Origin: BOG-931 sp963761525
GTDB taxonomy: Bacteria; Pseudomonadota; Alphaproteobacteria; Rhizobiales; Xanthobacteraceae
Reading direction: 5' to 3'
Assembly: GCA_963761525.1 (NCBI GenBank)
Contig: CAVXHG010000006.1
Location: 682,001-746,000 of the forward strand
Length of the DNA stretch: 64,000 bases
In this document: in pieces, positions 63,219 to 64,000 of the stretch
Position numbering within the stretch: the first letter of the stretch is position 1
How the letters are laid out: each line of letters begins with the position of its first letter
Position numbers and translations under genes: made by a program
Notes under the pieces: generated by a model
The model's input: only the letters and a program-made list of their open reading frames with translations
Told to the model about the DNA's origin: nothing
The model's database searches: none

Positions 63219-63238
63219 ATTTCAACGATTGCTGAAAT
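63219..63238 (-). promoter_or_regulatory. ArsR operator 2
   Basis: ATTTCAACGATTGCTGAAAT shares ATTTCAACGA and TGAAAT with operator 1. The centres are 41 bases apart, close to four DNA turns, so two dimers could bind on the same face. Confidence 0.8.
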
Positions 63239-63266
63239 AACCTCGGGCGGAGGACGTCCTTATATA

Positions 63267-63306
63267 AGAGACTTATATTGACAATAGTCTCTGTTCTTGT
63301 TATGTA
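63267..63306 (+). promoter_or_regulatory. Strong plus-strand promoter with overlapping inverted repeat
   Basis: TTGACA (63278-63283), 17-base spacer and TATGTA (63301-63306) match a housekeeping promoter well. AGAGACT (63267-63273) and AGTCTCT (63286-63292) form an inverted repeat over the -35 box. No gene follows within 600 bases; the transcript would enter the long repeat toward the partial gene at 63948. Confidence 0.55.
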
Positions 63307-63359
63307 CCGATCAAGCTTGCTCATCGAAGGGCACATTCCGGGTGCGACCTAGAAGGTGG

Positions 63360-63930
63360 AGCAAGTGCGGTCCCCGCGGGCGGTCTCGCAAATCGCTCCC
63401 GGGCGGCTCCGGGTCACCGCTCGACCGGCACTACGACCGGTCTCCGCGGAGCGCGGTGCACTTGAAGAGCGGATGCAAAGGGTAACACCCGTTGCAGCGG
63501 TCTTTGAGGAAACGCGGGAACTGGAGCTGAGCCAGTTTAGCCTTCGGGCGGCTGGCGAGTGCCGCGGTGGAGCGCCGAAAGGCGAGGCGTGCTCCGATGA
63601 GCGCGTCGCCGTGCTCTCGCAAAGAGCACGGTCAGGATGGTGCGCCTCTCGGCGCTCCGCCTCCCTTCTTATAAGGGAGCTTGAAAACTGCCTCCCGTCC
63701 GTTTGAGGCACAAATTGTTCCGTTCGTGAAAATGACTCGGATGCAATCGCATCGCGAGAATGATGTCGTGCATCCGCCCCCGCGATAGCGGGGGAGGGGG
63801 ACCACGCGAAGCGTGGTGGAGGGGGCGCAGGCTGTCGTGAATGTTCTGCAGCCATAGCGACGCGTTGATTCAAACGCCCCGCCCACCGCGCAAGAGCGCG
63901 GTCCCCCCTCCCCGCTATCGCGGGGCGGGA
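63360..63930 (+). repeat. Long dispersed repeat, copy B
   Basis: Diverged sister of 5068-5738, same orientation, about 58 kb apart. Shared blocks occur in the same order: CTCCCGGGCGGCTC, CCGGCACTACGACCGG, GGGTAACACCCG, GCGCCGAAAGGCGAG, and ATGACTCGGATGCAATCGC with GCGAGAATGA, then the palindromic GC-rich block. Several short frames on both strands are not credible as genes. Confidence 0.7.
63776..63930. repeat. MITE-like palindromic block, copy B
   Basis: Left arm GCCCCCGCGATAGCGGGGGA (from 63776) and right arm ending CCCCGCTATCGCGGGGCGGG (to 63929) are inverted copies. Between them ACCACGCGAAGCGTGGT and CCGCGCAAGAGCGCGG form smaller hairpins. Confidence 0.72.
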
Positions 63931-63947
63931 TGAAGAAGGAGATCCCC

Positions 63948-64000
63948 ATGCCCAAGAAATATCCCGGCCGGATGACGTTGACGCAGTGGCGGCGCACGCC
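63948..64000 (+). CDS. Start of an unidentified gene
   Basis: ATG at 63948 follows AAGGAGAT at good spacing, a strong ribosome site, directly behind the palindromic block. Only 17 complete codons are visible (MPKKYPGRMTLTQWRRT), then the window ends. The family is not recognised. Confidence 0.5.
   Translation, partial: MPKKYPGRMTLTQWRRT

Noticed and set aside
63360..63720. Short plus- and minus-strand coding frames in the terminal repeat
   Set aside because: Frames overlap on both strands, have no ribosome sites and correspond block by block to the repeat at 5068-5738.

Overview
The window is GC-rich DNA from an alphaproteobacterium. It most resembles Hyphomicrobiales (Bradyrhizobiaceae/Xanthobacteraceae type). 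The strongest evidence is the order pckA / chvI-chvG-hprK-EIIA(Man)-HPr / ahcY at 42.1-51.1 kb, which is characteristic of that order. Orphan Bug-type solute receptors, a DUF1236 protein, HWE-type kinase signalling and dispersed GAGCATGATC palindromes fit the same picture. No rRNA, tRNA, CRISPR array, integrase or transposase was seen.

Layout. 0-4.7 kb: a partial NnrU/MddA-like methyltransferase, a winged-helix/TPR regulator, then about 2 kb of decayed genes: the tail of a cysteine hydrolase, a shattered Mrr-type restriction endonuclease, and a shattered coiled-coil/zinc-ribbon protein. 4.8-5.75 kb: REP-like hairpins and a ~0.67 kb repeat whose sister copy lies at 63.36-63.93 kb. 5.75-17.8 kb: a catabolic region with a luciferase-like monooxygenase, alpha/beta hydrolase, thioesterase, M20 peptidase and TauD-type dioxygenase. 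It also holds a leftward run of acyl-CoA ligase, enoyl-CoA hydratase, periplasmic binding protein, FAH-family hydrolase, class V aminotransferase and NIPSNAP protein. 17.9-23.8 kb: a DUF2189 membrane protein, a small exported protein and an RND efflux pair. 24.0-34.3 kb: a surface-polysaccharide cluster (CelD-like acetyltransferase, GT4, Wzx flippase, DUF6492-like transferase, NodB deacetylase, GT2, WecG, Wzz/ExoP). 34.6-42.0 kb: a nickel/cobalt permease, three Bug receptors, a class II aldolase, DsbB and a second TauD-type dioxygenase. 42.1-51.1 kb: pckA, a HugZ-like protein, the ChvG/ChvI two-component system, a regulatory PTS (HprK, EIIA, HPr) and ahcY. 51.1-57.4 kb: three envelope glycosyltransferases and lepA. 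57.4-61.1 kb: small proteins, a fourth Bug receptor and an HWE kinase. 61.2-63.2 kb: an arsenic operon arsR-arsI-arsC-aqpS. The end holds the second long repeat and the start of one further gene.

How the genes work together. HprK, EIIA and HPr can form a phosphorelay with no sugar permease, next to ChvG/ChvI and pckA, which suggests joint control of carbon flow and envelope state. In the ars operon, ArsI can release As(III) from methylarsenite, ArsC reduces arsenate, and the aquaglyceroporin lets As(III) leave; ArsR acts through two matched operators. The leftward catabolic run could import an organic acid, activate it as a CoA ester and oxidise it.

Data quality. Six otherwise intact genes, including the housekeeping genes ahcY and lepA, are split by seven single-base changes, and all seven are insertions. 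This looks like insertion-biased sequencing error rather than gene loss. The 2.0-3.9 kb region is different: it has insertions, deletions and in-frame stops packed together and looks truly decayed.
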